Positions 18,410 through 27,638 of a stretch of DNA of 64,000 bases are shown piece after piece; positions within the stretch are counted from its first letter, which is position 1, and every line of letters starts with the position of its first letter. The DNA lies in the NCBI GenBank assembly GCA_903824665.1, contig CAIJXT010000014.1, positions 43,353 through 107,352 of the forward strand. The letters are read 5' to 3'. The position numbers were made by a program, and so were the translations under genes. Origin of the DNA: an uncultured Bacteroidota bacterium (GTDB lineage Bacteria > Bacteroidota > Bacteroidia > Chitinophagales > Chitinophagaceae). The notes under the pieces were generated by a model. The model ran no database searches. It was not told the DNA's origin and saw only the letters and a list, made by a program, of their open reading frames with translations.

Positions 18410-19489
18410 ATGATGCGTTGGTTTACAATCCTACTTTGTTCCTTATTTGCCGGTGGCATCACCAATGCGCAGATCACGATCGCCGAAAGCGATATGCCCG
18501 TGCGCGGCGACACTTTGAGGTACAGCAACGCTAACACCGCACTCGGCACAAGTTTTGCCGCCGATAGTGGCGCTAACATCGTCTGGGATTATGTTCTCAA
18601 CCCCACATCACAGGGTGTAGACCATTATAAAAGGCCGGCAGAGGTCAACCCACTCTTTGGCTTTACCATCAGCAATCCCAGCTGTTATGGCTGTAAGATA
18701 GCTGACAGCATTCCCGGCATTGGTCTTATCGCTTCCGGTATTACCATCGCCGACCTCCATACTTTCTACAGCATGATGGTGACTCCCAGGTGTTTCGCCG
18801 CAGAGGCTTTTGGTGCCAAGGTGGCTGGTTTTCCGGTAGGGGCAGTCTACGAGGTCCCCGATGCAGTGTACATGTTCCCTCTCGAATTCGGAGACAATGA
18901 TAGTTCCGATTTTCATCTCAAATTTGGTGCTGCTACATTCGGGTCTATTGAGCAGAAAGGCTACCGCAAAACACGTGTCGATGGTTGGGGAACCATACAA
19001 ACGCCCTACTTTCCCACACCCAAACCATGTATCCGCGTTCGTTCCGAGCTCAATGAGATCGATTCAGTGTCCCTCAGTGGTATGTCATTTGGCTTGCCCA
19101 GGGTTACCATAGAGTATAAGTGGCTCGTAAATGGTGAGCACTACCCAGCACTGTTGGTATCAGCAATTTCTGTAGGTGGCCTGGAGATTGTGACCAGCAC
19201 CCGCTACAGAGATTATTACCGTCCCGAGCTCAATACAAAAGTGCGCAATATTACTGCCGACAATCAGGATGTATTGGTGTATCCCAACCCTGCTGCCGAT
19301 GGTTGGGTGCGTTTTGAACTGCCCGATTCCTGGACCGATTTCCATACAGAACTGTTCGATGCCCAGGGAAAGTCGGTAGGTGCCTGGTCCAATCAGCGTC
19401 AGCTTAATCTGGCTGCGCTTCCTTCTGGCAATTATCTGGCACGTATCATTTCAGGCGGAAACACCGCTTATGTCAAGGTCGTGCGGTAG
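18410..19489 (+). CDS. Secreted protein with T9SS type A sorting domain
   Basis: 359 residues. The signal peptide ends near residue 19 (GGITNAQ). The body (residues ~20-275) has no recognised domain but shares its style with many Chitinophagaceae exoproteins, including a Gly-Cys-Lys segment (CYGCKIAD) and aromatic-rich strands. The C-terminus is a clear T9SS sorting domain: VLVYPNPAADGWVRFEL, then LFDAQGKSVGAW, LAALPSGNYLARI and a basic final strand. ATG codons at 18410 and 18413 are both possible starts. Function unknown. Confidence 0.75.
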   Translation: MMRWFTILLCSLFAGGITNAQITIAESDMPVRGDTLRYSNANTALGTSFAADSGANIVWDYVLNPTSQGVDHYKRPAEVNPLFGFTISNPSCYGCKIADSIPGIGLIASGITIADLHTFYSMMVTPRCFAAEAFGAKVAGFPVGAVYEVPDAVYMFPLEFGDNDSSDFHLKFGAATFGSIEQKGYRKTRVDGWGTIQTPYFPTPKPCIRVRSELNEIDSVSLSGMSFGLPRVTIEYKWLVNGEHYPALLVSAISVGGLEIVTSTRYRDYYRPELNTKVRNITADNQDVLVYPNPAADGWVRFELPDSWTDFHTELFDAQGKSVGAWSNQRQLNLAALPSGNYLARIISGGNTAYVKVVR

Positions 19490-19550
19490 CATCATAATCA
19501 AACTGTGAAAGGGACGTATAGCCTCGAAGATTGGGTGCCTGAGAAGTGCA

Positions 19551-20180
19551 CTATACATCTATTTCATTCGACATCCGTACTACTTCTCTGATAATCATGT
19601 CCAATTCCAGGCTTAATTTCTTTATGCCTTCCATGATTTCTCCGTTAAACGGGTCGCTGAGGTCTTCATAATTGTAAAACTGCTCCAGGCCCAGGATGGT
19701 GGCTACTGGTCCTCTGATCTTGTGCGACTCTATAAACGCGATTTCCCTCAGGGCGGTGTTTTGGTGCTCTATCTGCCGCAGCTGCTGCCGCTGTTCCGTG
19801 ATGTCCGTTGCCGAACAACTCACACCAATTACGGTATCACCTTTCCAAACAGGATTAAAACAAATACTGGTGAAACAGGTACGACCATCTATTACCACAT
19901 CCTCAACCGAACGGAAACATTTTCCACTGAGCGCCAGTGCGTAACACATTTCAAATTTGTTCTGGTAAAGTTCGTTTTTTCCGTCAAAAAGTACGTTTTC
20001 TCCCTCTTTTATTGCGGTGCCTGTAAAATTGCTCACCCACAACCCGAATGCAGCATTACAGACCAGGATGTTAAGCGTCTTATCTACCAACCATATCGGG
20101 TCTTCGGTATTATCAATCAGCAAACGCAGGTATTGCTCATCGGCCTGTATTCGCTCCATTTCCATTCCTGACTCCTTCAC
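19551..20180 (-). CDS. PAS-domain protein with histidine-kinase dimerisation helix but no kinase domain
   Basis: 209 residues, soluble. Residues ~12-130 are one PAS domain (LRLLIDNTEDPIWLVD ... GVSCSATDITEQ). A short coiled linker and a DHp-like helix follow, with H153 in ESHKIRGPVATILGL, the phospho-acceptor H-box of histidine kinases. The sequence stops after a second helix (~residue 205), and no N, G1 or G2 ATP-binding boxes occur downstream in any frame before the stop. It may act as a phosphotransfer or dimerisation module, or be a truncated kinase. No response regulator is adjacent. Confidence 0.75.
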   Translation of the reverse strand: MKESGMEMERIQADEQYLRLLIDNTEDPIWLVDKTLNILVCNAAFGLWVSNFTGTAIKEGENVLFDGKNELYQNKFEMCYALALSGKCFRSVEDVVIDGRTCFTSICFNPVWKGDTVIGVSCSATDITEQRQQLRQIEHQNTALREIAFIESHKIRGPVATILGLEQFYNYEDLSDPFNGEIMEGIKKLSLELDMIIREVVRMSNEIDV

Positions 20181-20290
20181 AATACCGACGTTTAGTCCTG
20201 TGAAGTTAGCAATAATTTCAATTTATATTTAGTATGCACATATTCTTTTATGGCATGTTGAGAGTTGGGGTCTGGTGCTAGGGTTATTAA

Positions 20291-20653
20291 TTATTGCAAA
20301 TGCCTGATCACGTAGTATGCCGCCACTGTCAATATCAGGATAATGAAAACCGCCATCAGAATATTATTGTCGGCTTTCAGCCTGCTTTTCCGGCGTTTCT
20401 TGTTTTGGGCAAGCGTTCGCTTCAGCCTCGAATTCAGTTTGTTTATCGATGCATTGCGCTCTGGTGCGGTCATGCCCTGCAGTCCCTCCAGCGCATCATT
20501 TTCCATACCCTCGTCCGCCAGCCACATTTCTATTTGGTGCTGTGCGTCAGGGGGGAGCTTGCCTTCCAGGTAGGCCAGTAGCTGGTCCTCGCTCAGCTTG
20601 TTGGCCTTTCCCTGTTCGGGCCCTTTTGGTGGTATGTGCCTGTGGCTGTTCAT
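20291..20653 (-). CDS. Putative anti-sigma factor, single-pass membrane protein
   Basis: 120 residues: a short cytoplasmic N-terminal domain (SEDQLLAYLEGKLPPDAQHQ ... GMENDALEGLQGM), resembling the start of many Bacteroidota anti-sigma factors, a basic coiled stretch (residues ~70-92), and one membrane helix near the C-terminus (ILMAVFIILILTVAAYYVI). Its ATG overlaps the stop of the sigma factor gene by 4 bases (ATGA), which indicates translational coupling. It has no HxxxCxxC zinc motif and almost no periplasmic part, so it may sense the signal through a partner. Confidence 0.7.
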   Translation of the reverse strand: MNSHRHIPPKGPEQGKANKLSEDQLLAYLEGKLPPDAQHQIEMWLADEGMENDALEGLQGMTAPERNASINKLNSRLKRTLAQNKKRRKSRLKADNNILMAVFIILILTVAAYYVIRHLQ

Positions 20654-21222
20654 AGCCTGTTAGTTGCCAGTTTTTTGGTGAGTATTGTTTTCAGGTTGCG
20701 CTTACCATTTTGGATATAGCTTTTTACCTGCATAAAGGTATAGCCCGTAGCAGCTGTTATTTGTTCGTAGCTGCGTTTTTCCAGATAAAATAGTGTTATC
20801 GTGCTCCTTTGTTCGTCATTCAGTGTTTTGATCGCATCATTTAGTTGGGCCAGTGTATACTCCTGCCATTTAATATCATCTTTATCGGTTTCATCGGCCG
20901 GTATATACGCCAGCGCGCCATCGTCCTGATTATGGGTTTTGTCGCGCAACTGCTGCAGGCAGTGGTTGCGCATCAGTATGTACAGCCACCCCTTGAAGTT
21001 CAGTATGGGTTCTGTGGGCAGGTGGGTCAGTGTTGTTTCAAATACATGCTGTACCGCGTCTTCTGCCATCGTCCTGTCGCGCAGGTATTTGAGCGCCACA
21101 CCCAGCAGCAGCCCCGTATACCGCTGCAGCAGCAATCCCAGCCAGGTGTTGTCGCCACTGTTGCGGTAGGCCAGCAGCAGTGCTTCGTCGGTGAGGGTGG
21201 TATGTTGGCTGTAGTTGGGCAA
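20650..21222 (-). CDS. ECF-type RNA polymerase sigma factor
   Basis: 190 residues. Region 2 is seen as LLQRYTGLLLGVALKYLRDR...AEDAVQHVFETTL and NFKGWLYILMRNHCLQQLRD. Region 4 is seen as LNDEQRSTITLFYLEKRSYEQI...GYTFMQVKSYIQNGKRNL. The start is TTG at 21222, because an in-frame stop lies three codons upstream and the next ATG is inside region 2. It pairs with the overlapping anti-sigma-like gene. Its target genes are unknown. Confidence 0.88.
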   Translation of the reverse strand: MPNYSQHTTLTDEALLLAYRNSGDNTWLGLLLQRYTGLLLGVALKYLRDRTMAEDAVQHVFETTLTHLPTEPILNFKGWLYILMRNHCLQQLRDKTHNQDDGALAYIPADETDKDDIKWQEYTLAQLNDAIKTLNDEQRSTITLFYLEKRSYEQITAATGYTFMQVKSYIQNGKRNLKTILTKKLATNRL

Positions 21223-21343
21223 GTGCTATGCTGTGTTTCCTGCGTTCCTGATTAAAGAGTTTATTTCGTCATTATTCCATAAATATATTTCAAAGGCGCT
21301 ATTCGGTTGGTCCATGTCACCCCAAGGACACGCTCAGCAATGA

Positions 21344-21661
21344 TCACTTCCTGCTGCTTAGCAGATGGCTTTCCAGCTTTTTCTTCCCCACCACCAGGTG
21401 CAGCGGTACAGACAACGGCAGTACGTAGATGTAGTACCATATAGCCGCACCTGCACCGTTTTCGTTCCACATATTTCCCCCAGCCTTCGTATTGGCATAG
21501 GCGTATATCAGTGGACTCAGGTAAAACAGGGAATTGGCGATCAGAACAACATTCAGGAAAACTTTGCGCCTCCTGTTCAGATCTTTCATCCATACTAATA
21601 CGAGCGATGAAACAGGAACAATGGCAAAAAGTGCAATAAAAATGATGTGTTCTGCATTCAT
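21344..21661 (-). CDS. Small integral membrane protein, unknown function
   Basis: 105 residues with three hydrophobic segments: residues ~4-24 (IIFIALFAIVPVSSLVLVW), ~35-55 and ~75-95 (WYYIYVLPLSVPLHLVV), separated by basic loops (KDLNRRRK). An overlapping minus-strand frame (21261-21593) is a shadow without such structure. No family recognised. It ends about 120 bases upstream of the sigma factor gene. Confidence 0.6.
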   Translation of the reverse strand: MNAEHIIFIALFAIVPVSSLVLVWMKDLNRRRKVFLNVVLIANSLFYLSPLIYAYANTKAGGNMWNENGAGAAIWYYIYVLPLSVPLHLVVGKKKLESHLLSSRK

Positions 21662-21850
21662 AAATGCACTTGATTAACGATGTGAATGTTGCATTTTCAA
21701 AGTTAACAATAATCTCCGCTTGCCCGCCGCAGGTTTGCGCTCAAAAAGGTGCTGATTAAGTGCCTGCAATCCAATATACCTGTTGACTGAATTATAGATC
21801 AAGACTATTGCCCGATTAATCAATTACTGGGAGCAATTCGCCTTTTGCCG

Positions 21851-21858
21851 TATATTTG
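21851..21858 (+). promoter_or_regulatory. -7 promoter element before paaA
   Basis: TATATTTG, exact TAnnTTTG, 21 bases before the paaA ATG at 21880. It argues against the TTG at 21862 as the start. Confidence 0.6.
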
Positions 21859-21879
21859 TAGTTGAAAATTACAATATAC

Positions 21880-22830
21880 ATGCCAGTACACTCTTTCCAG
21901 GAACATTTCGATAGCCTGATAGACAGGGAAATTACGATAGAGCCTAAAGATTGGATGCCGGACGACTACCGGAAAACACTCATCAGGCAGATATCACAGC
22001 ATGCGCACAGCGAGATCGTGGGCATGCTGCCAGAGGGCAACTGGATCACCCGTGCTCCGTCGCTCCGTCGCAAGGCGGTTTTGCTCGCCAAAGTACAGGA
22101 CGAGGCCGGTCATGGTTTGTACCTCTACAGCGCCGCCGAAACATTGGGCATCACCCGCGACGAGATGTACAACCAGTTGCACACCGGCAAGGCAAAATAT
22201 TCTTCAATATTCAATTACCCCACACTCACCTGGGCCGATATGGGTGCCATTGGTTGGCTGGTAGATGGTGCTGCGATTATGAATCAGGTGCCGCTCTGCC
22301 GCACATCATATGGTCCTTATGCACGTGCCATGGTCAGGGTATGCAAAGAGGAAAGCTTCCACCAGCGTCAGGGGTTCGAGATCATGCTCACACTGGCAAA
22401 GGGAACTGAAATACAAAAAAAGATGGCGCAGGATGCTTTCAACCGCTGGTGGTGGCCATCTATCATGATGTTTGGGCCTACGGATGCTGAAAGCCCCAAC
22501 ACAGAGCAAAGTGTGCGCTGGCGCATCAAGCGGTTCACGAACGATGAGCTACGCCAGAAATTTGTGGATGTGACCGTAGAGCAGACAAAAGTACTGGGTC
22601 TGGAAATGCCCGATAAAGATATAAAGTGGAATGAAGAACGTGGCCACTACGATTTCGGCCCCATCAACTGGGATGAATTCTGGAATGTCGTAAAAGGCAA
22701 TGGCCCTTGCAACAAACAACGGCTCGACGCACGCAAAAATGCATGGGACAACGGTAAATGGGTACGCGATGCGGCTATGGCACATGCCGCAAAGCGCAAA
22801 GCACGCGAGGGTGGTGTTAAGGCTGCCTGA
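21880..22830 (+). CDS. paaA: 1,2-phenylacetyl-CoA epoxidase, catalytic subunit A
   Basis: 316 residues from the ATG, close to the normal PaaA length. It is a ferritin-like diiron subunit: the metal-ligand motif E-x-x-H is visible in [11 protein letters not shown] and again in [13 protein letters not shown]. The pocket strand [16 protein letters not shown] is typical. With PaaB, PaaC and PaaE it epoxidises the aromatic ring of phenylacetyl-CoA in the cytoplasm. It heads a run paaA-paaB-paaC with gaps of about 130 and 150 bases, larger than usual within paa operons. Confidence 0.95.
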   Translation: MPVHSFQEHFDSLIDREITIEPKDWMPDDYRKTLIRQISQHAHSEIVGMLPEGNWITRAPSLRRKAVLLAKVQDEAGHGLYLYSAAETLGITRDEMYNQLHTGKAKYSSIFNYPTLTWADMGAIGWLVDGAAIMNQVPLCRTSYGPYARAMVRVCKEESFHQRQGFEIMLTLAKGTEIQKKMAQDAFNRWWWPSIMMFGPTDAESPNTEQSVRWRIKRFTNDELRQKFVDVTVEQTKVLGLEMPDKDIKWNEERGHYDFGPINWDEFWNVVKGNGPCNKQRLDARKNAWDNGKWVRDAAMAHAAKRKAREGGVKAA

Positions 22831-22959
22831 TTTCGCCTGAATCTCTTGCCGCTCCCATACACCGACCTGGATGTACCATAAGTACAATGGTGCGTTATTG
22901 GTTGCCGTTTGTGTATTGTTTCACTCACCCTTTTTATTTCATCACAGCACCATCAGATC

Positions 22960-23268
22960 ATGACCAACGATAAAATGAACATTACTAAAAACGAATGGCC
23001 TTTGTGGGAAGTATTCATCCGCAGCAAGGCCGGCCTCGATCACAAGCACGCCGGTAGCCTGCACGCTGCAGATGAGCAGATGGCAATAGAAAATGCCCGC
23101 GACGTCTATACCCGGCGCATGGAAGGCGTAAGTATATGGGTTGTCGAAAGCAAGTACATCCATGCCTCAGACCCCGGAGAGTCAGCATCGCTCTACGACC
23201 CTGCCAACGATAAGATTTACCGGCACCCAACTTTCTACGAATTGCCTGACGAGGTGAAGTACATGTAG
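22960..23268 (+). CDS. paaB: 1,2-phenylacetyl-CoA epoxidase, subunit B
   Basis: 102 residues from the ATG at 22960; the longer upstream frame is not needed and would add a hydrophobic leader foreign to PaaB. The family core WPLWEVFIRSKAGLDHKHAG...ARDVYTRR is clear. PaaB is a small structural subunit that links PaaAC heterodimers in the epoxidase complex. It lies between paaA and paaC. Confidence 0.93.
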   Translation: MTNDKMNITKNEWPLWEVFIRSKAGLDHKHAGSLHAADEQMAIENARDVYTRRMEGVSIWVVESKYIHASDPGESASLYDPANDKIYRHPTFYELPDEVKYM

Positions 23269-23421
23269 GGGGAACGAAGAATCAAATTGCAAATAGTATC
23301 AGAACAGCTTCCCGGGATGTTTGTTAACCAGCTCAGAATCCATTACATAATTTGCCGGTAAAGCGCTCATTCCACCTCTCCCTCTCCTTTGGATAGGGAC
23401 GGGTTTTTAAATTCGCGATAA

Positions 23422-24234
23422 ATGAAATTAGCATACACTTTGCGCCTCGCCGACGATGCGCTGATCATCGGACACAGATTGAGTGAGTGGTGTGGTCATG
23501 GCCCTATCCTAGAGCAGGATATTGCACTTACCAATACTTCGCTCGATCATCTGGGCCGTGCACGTAGTCTGTACCAGTATGCCGCCGATTTGTTTAATGC
23601 CCTACCAGCGGCAGAGAAACCCTCTGTTTTTTCGTCAGTCGCCATTCAGGGTCTGGTAGCTGCCGGCACCGCTATCGACGAAGACGATGTTGCCTACCTG
23701 CGCGATGGCTGGGATTTCCGCAATCTGCTGCTCGTAGAGCAGCCCAACAACGATTGGGCTTATACCGTAGCCCGTTCCTTTTACTTCGATACGTTCAATT
23801 TTTATTTCTTCAGTGCTTTACAGCAGAGCAATGATACTGCTCTTGCGGCCATAGCTGCCAAGTCGCTCAAAGAGATCACCTACCACCTGCGCTGGAGCAG
23901 CGAGTGGGTCATTCGCCTTGGCGATGGTACCGAAGAAAGTCACCAGCGCATGCAGCAGGCTGTAAGCGATCTTTGGATGTATACCGGCGAGATGTTTGTG
24001 ATGAACGCTGCCGATCAGGATGCGGTACAGCATGGGTATGGCGTAGACGTAGATGCACTTAAGACACTATGGATGGAACGTGTAAAAGCGGTTTTCGATG
24101 AGGCTACATTGGCAATGCCTGCCGGCACCTGGATGCAGAGTGGTGGTAAAGACGGAAAACACACTGATAACCTCGGTTATATTCTGGCAGAGATGCAGTT
24201 TATGCAGCGCACCTATCCGGGTATGGAGTGGTAG
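23422..24234 (+). CDS. paaC: 1,2-phenylacetyl-CoA epoxidase, structural subunit C
   Basis: 270 residues of ferritin-like fold. Signature stretches: LADDALIIGHRLSEWCGHGP, LTNTSLDHLGRARSLYQYAA and KEITYHLRWSSEWVIRLGDG. PaaC is homologous to PaaA but works as the structural partner. The usual next genes paaD and paaE do not follow; instead a convergent polyprenyl synthase gene begins 43 bases later. A TAAATTCG box just upstream could be a separate weak promoter. Confidence 0.95.
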   Translation: MKLAYTLRLADDALIIGHRLSEWCGHGPILEQDIALTNTSLDHLGRARSLYQYAADLFNALPAAEKPSVFSSVAIQGLVAAGTAIDEDDVAYLRDGWDFRNLLLVEQPNNDWAYTVARSFYFDTFNFYFFSALQQSNDTALAAIAAKSLKEITYHLRWSSEWVIRLGDGTEESHQRMQQAVSDLWMYTGEMFVMNAADQDAVQHGYGVDVDALKTLWMERVKAVFDEATLAMPAGTWMQSGGKDGKHTDNLGYILAEMQFMQRTYPGMEW

Positions 24235-24277
24235 GTCTGCTGCCATTCTTTTTTAGGTTGGTTTATTGCCCCCGGTG

Positions 24278-25240
24278 CTAGTATTTCCGGTCTATCACAT
24301 AGTCTACCAGTTCTACCATAGCATTCCTTGCTGCACTTTCAGGAAAGGTGTGCAGCAAGTCCATCGCCTCCTGCTTATACTGCTTCATTTTCTCTTGCGC
24401 GTAAGCGATACCGCCCGATTGCTGTACGTATGCGATCACTTCATTCACTTTGTTGCGGTCGGTGCTGTTGTTTTTAATGATATAGGTTATGCGGCGTTTC
24501 GTCGCATTATCCGCATGTTGCAGTGCATAGATCAGAGGCAACGTCATTTTCTTCTCTTTTATGTCTATGCCGGTTGGCTTGCCTATATTGTCCTGTCCGT
24601 AATCGAAAAGGTCATCTTTTATCTGAAAGGCAATACCTACCTTCTCTCCAAACAGCCTGAACTTTTCTGTCATAGCCTCATCATTGGTGGCAGAGTACGC
24701 GCCCGAAGCACACGCCGATGCAAGCAGCGAGGCCGTTTTTGCCCTTATGATATCGAAATACACCGCTTCGTCAATATCCAGTTTGCGCGCCTTCTCCATC
24801 TGCATCAGCTCGCCTTCGCTCATTTCCTTTACCGCTCTCGATGTGATCTGCAGTATTTTGTAGTCTCCGTTGTCTATAGACAGCAGCAACCCTTTCGATA
24901 GCAGATAGTCGCCCACCAGCACCGCTATTTTGTTCTTCCACAAAGCGTTGATAGAGAAGAAATTTCTGCGTTTGATAGAGTTGTCTACCACATCGTCGTG
25001 CACAAGTGTCGCAGTATGCAACAACTCTATCAGCGATGCTGCCCGGTAAGATTTTTCGTTGATGCCTCCGGCAATCGAAGCAGACAGGAATACAAACATG
25101 GGGCGCATTTGTTTTCCTTTTCGCCTGATGATAAACCGCATTATTCGGTCAAGCAGCGGGTTGGTGCTTTTTACACTCTCTGCAAATTTCTTTTCAAATA
25201 GTGCAAGCTCCGTACCTATTACTTTGTTTACAAGTTCCAT
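24278..25240 (-). CDS. Polyprenyl (trans) diphosphate synthase
   Basis: 320 residues, all-helical isoprenyl synthase family. The first Asp-rich motif is D82-D83-V-V-D86 in LVHDDVVDNS, and the second is D209-D210-L-F-D213 in QIKDDLFDYG. GKQMRPMFV is the isopentenyl diphosphate-binding region. The bulky or small residue before the first motif, which sets chain length, is not diagnostic by eye. It probably makes the side chain of menaquinone or a similar long-chain product. No quinone genes are adjacent. Confidence 0.9.
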   Translation of the reverse strand: MELVNKVIGTELALFEKKFAESVKSTNPLLDRIMRFIIRRKGKQMRPMFVFLSASIAGGINEKSYRAASLIELLHTATLVHDDVVDNSIKRRNFFSINALWKNKIAVLVGDYLLSKGLLLSIDNGDYKILQITSRAVKEMSEGELMQMEKARKLDIDEAVYFDIIRAKTASLLASACASGAYSATNDEAMTEKFRLFGEKVGIAFQIKDDLFDYGQDNIGKPTGIDIKEKKMTLPLIYALQHADNATKRRITYIIKNNSTDRNKVNEVIAYVQQSGGIAYAQEKMKQYKQEAMDLLHTFPESAARNAMVELVDYVIDRKY

Positions 25241-25383
25241 GCGCCTCCGGCAATTGAATGTAAAAGTCGAAATAAGAATCCTAATTACAACATATTTTTT
25301 ATCGCCTGCCGACTACTGGTCAATAAAACGGTAAATTATACGTTATTTGGATAGGCCGGTTTGTTTTTTGTGTAGCAGGGCTA

Positions 25384-25430
25384 TACCTTTGCTATGTATT
25401 TAGTTTATGAAAATTTGCAATGTAAATTTG
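25384..25430 (+). promoter_or_regulatory. Tandem -7 promoter elements before the OmpA-like gene
   Basis: Two exact TAnnTTTG boxes: TACCTTTG at 25384-25391 with a TTTG 20 bases upstream (25360-25363), and TAAATTTG at 25423-25430, ending 5 bases before the ATG at 25436. The second would give a nearly leaderless transcript. Confidence 0.5.
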
Positions 25431-25435
25431 TGATT

Positions 25436-27214
25436 ATGCTCGCCAGGAAGATTTTATTGATTTCGGGAATTGCTCTGTCGATGGTGGCACCTCTATCTGC
25501 CCAGCAAAAAAACGGTAATCAAACTGCAGATAAAGACAATGCCGGCACAGAGGCACCTGCGCAGCCTGCAGCCAAACCCGCAGGCTTGCAATGGGCCAAC
25601 CGCGATATGACTTACCATGGTCAGAACTACGATATCATGGATTCGGCCTACTATCCCAAGGGCAAGCGGGCAAAACAGTTTCACAGATACATGGAGCATC
25701 AGGAAGCTTTCCCCCCTAAGCCTCGCAACATGTGGGAAGTGGGCATAGGCGGCGGCCTGTACAATGTGGTTGGAAATGTACCTACGCTGATGCTTTGGCA
25801 CAAAGGTGGGGGAGGTATCAACGTCAATGTGCGTAAATCCCTCGGTTACCTGTTTTCTATGCGTCTGCAGTACATCTATGGCGTTGCCAGAAATCTCGAT
25901 CGTCAGCTCACTACCGGATACGATGGCCCTTATACGGTTTTCAATTACGTTCCACAGCAGCAATCCTCCCCCTCCAAACCCGCCGACCCTATTTACAGGT
26001 CTACGCGCATGGAGTCGTCCCAGCTCAATCTCGATCTTGTTTTCAATGCCGGCAATATCAGCTTCCACAAGGCACGCAATAAGTTCGCATTCTTCGGATA
26101 TGCAGGCCTTGGTGCGCTGGGTTATAAGACCCGTGTCAATGCCCTGAACGACAAATACGAGCAATATGCTTTTGGTGGCTTCGTTACAGACCCCAAAGCC
26201 AGCAACAAAGACATCAGAAAAGCAATTCAGAAAGGCATGGACAAGTCTCACGAATCGCGTGGCGCCAATACTGGCCGGTCAAAAATAATGGACGACAAAA
26301 CACTCGATTTCGCACCAAGCATAGGTGCGGGGGTTCAGTTCAAGCTCAACAAGCAGATCAATATACAGCTCGAAGACCGTTATACGTTTCCCGTTGACCC
26401 CTACCTCGATGGTACCCGCTTCGGGCCAAATCTCGGCAATACCGTTAGCACAGGCCGCTCATCAGATGCTATTAACTATTTCTCTGTTGGTATCAACTAC
26501 AATGTGAAATACAAGAAAAGCGTTGAACCATTGTACTGGATCAATCCGCTCGATCACGGGTACAACGAGCTTTCCTATCCTCGTCACATGATACTTCCCA
26601 ATCCGGTGCTCCCCGACAAGGACGACGACGGTGTCACAGACCAGTTCGACAAATGTCCCAAAACACCCGCCGGCTTGCCTGTTGATGCCCATGGTTGTCC
26701 GCTCGATACCGATGGCGATGGTGTACCAGATTACAAAGACAAGCAGCTTATCACGCCTACAGAGTGCCAGCCGGTCGATGCCGATGGTGTAGGCAACTGC
26801 CCCTGCCCCGATGGCTGTAAGGAGATGGTCAATACCAATACCAACAATAATAACGGCAAAAACCCATGCGGCAATATTGGTGCATGTACCCTGCTCTTCC
26901 CCGAGACTTCCAGGAAGATCAATAAGGGCATTGAGATACAGTTGGGCACGCTCGCCGCGCAGATGCAGGCCAATCCGCTATGCAAAGTTGTCATAATGGG
27001 TGGTGGCAGCGGCAGTAAGATAAAAGAACAGCGCTCATGGGAGCATGTCAATGCTGTTATTGAGCACATGAGCGATAAGCACAGCATCCCGCGTGACCGC
27101 TTCATCTTCAAGTACGGCGAGGCTGGCGACGAAAACATTGTATCCTGCCGTCCTGCCAATGTCGACGAAGGTGGCGAATCAAATGTGCCACCCCCACACC
27201 CCAACATAAAATAA
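25436..27214 (+). CDS. Outer-membrane beta-barrel protein with thrombospondin type-3 repeats and OmpA-like C-terminus
   Basis: 592 residues from the ATG at 25436, which starts at the signal peptide (MLARKILLISGIALSMVAPLSAQ). Residues ~90-370 form a barrel with many aromatic strands. A calcium-binding TSP3 stretch follows (DKDDDGVTDQFDKCPKTPAG, then DTDGDGVPDYKD), then a Cys- and Asn-rich linker and an OmpA-like periplasmic domain at ~460-570 (KVVIMGGGSGSKIKEQRSWE...). The peptidoglycan-binding Asp and Arg are only partly recognisable, so binding is uncertain. It probably anchors the outer membrane to the cell wall. Confidence 0.8.
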   Translation: MLARKILLISGIALSMVAPLSAQQKNGNQTADKDNAGTEAPAQPAAKPAGLQWANRDMTYHGQNYDIMDSAYYPKGKRAKQFHRYMEHQEAFPPKPRNMWEVGIGGGLYNVVGNVPTLMLWHKGGGGINVNVRKSLGYLFSMRLQYIYGVARNLDRQLTTGYDGPYTVFNYVPQQQSSPSKPADPIYRSTRMESSQLNLDLVFNAGNISFHKARNKFAFFGYAGLGALGYKTRVNALNDKYEQYAFGGFVTDPKASNKDIRKAIQKGMDKSHESRGANTGRSKIMDDKTLDFAPSIGAGVQFKLNKQINIQLEDRYTFPVDPYLDGTRFGPNLGNTVSTGRSSDAINYFSVGINYNVKYKKSVEPLYWINPLDHGYNELSYPRHMILPNPVLPDKDDDGVTDQFDKCPKTPAGLPVDAHGCPLDTDGDGVPDYKDKQLITPTECQPVDADGVGNCPCPDGCKEMVNTNTNNNNGKNPCGNIGACTLLFPETSRKINKGIEIQLGTLAAQMQANPLCKVVIMGGGSGSKIKEQRSWEHVNAVIEHMSDKHSIPRDRFIFKYGEAGDENIVSCRPANVDEGGESNVPPPHPNIK

Positions 27215-27235
27215 GCAATCCCCAATATTTTTATG

Positions 27236-27263
27236 CTATGCCACTCTGTTAGGGGTGGCATAG
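27236..27263 (+). terminator. Hairpin terminator after the OmpA-like gene
   Basis: Perfect 9-bp arms CTATGCCAC / GTGGCATAG with a 10-base loop, followed by TTCATTTT. It lies 21 bases after the stop at 27214. Confidence 0.7.
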
Positions 27264-27638
27264 TTCATTTTGGGAAGTAATATCTGGGCTGGGTTATTGG
27301 TGTTAATGGTATACTGGAGAAAATCACCTTCAAAACATGCAACATATGTCTTTCATTTCAGGATAAGAAAATAGCGTCTGCAAATAGGTTTGACCGGCAT
27401 GTCTGCCCGCCGAAGCTGACCTGCATAAGCTGTTAGGTGGGTTGTGGCCAGGTAGCAAGCCAATTCAGGTATACATCTCACGGCGTACAGTAGCACCTGC
27501 TTATATCCTGACCAACATCTGACAGTTGATTTCGCGGTTTAGAGCTGTAGTGTTACATCTATAAATCATGGAGTGCTTTGCAAAACAATGATTTGTGCTT
27601 ACCTTGTCTTTCGAAAAATATACCAAAATAAATATATC
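27264..27638. other. Gene-free stretch upstream of the Ig-repeat protein
   Basis: About 375 bases with no credible coding frame. No exact TAnnTTTG box occurs here; the nearest is an imperfect TACCTTGT around 27600. Nothing else was recognised. Confidence 0.5.

Noticed and set aside
21261..21593. A 110-codon minus-strand frame overlapping the small membrane protein gene.
   Set aside because: Composition is low in hydrophobic segments and of no recognised type, while the overlapping 105-codon frame has three clear membrane helices.
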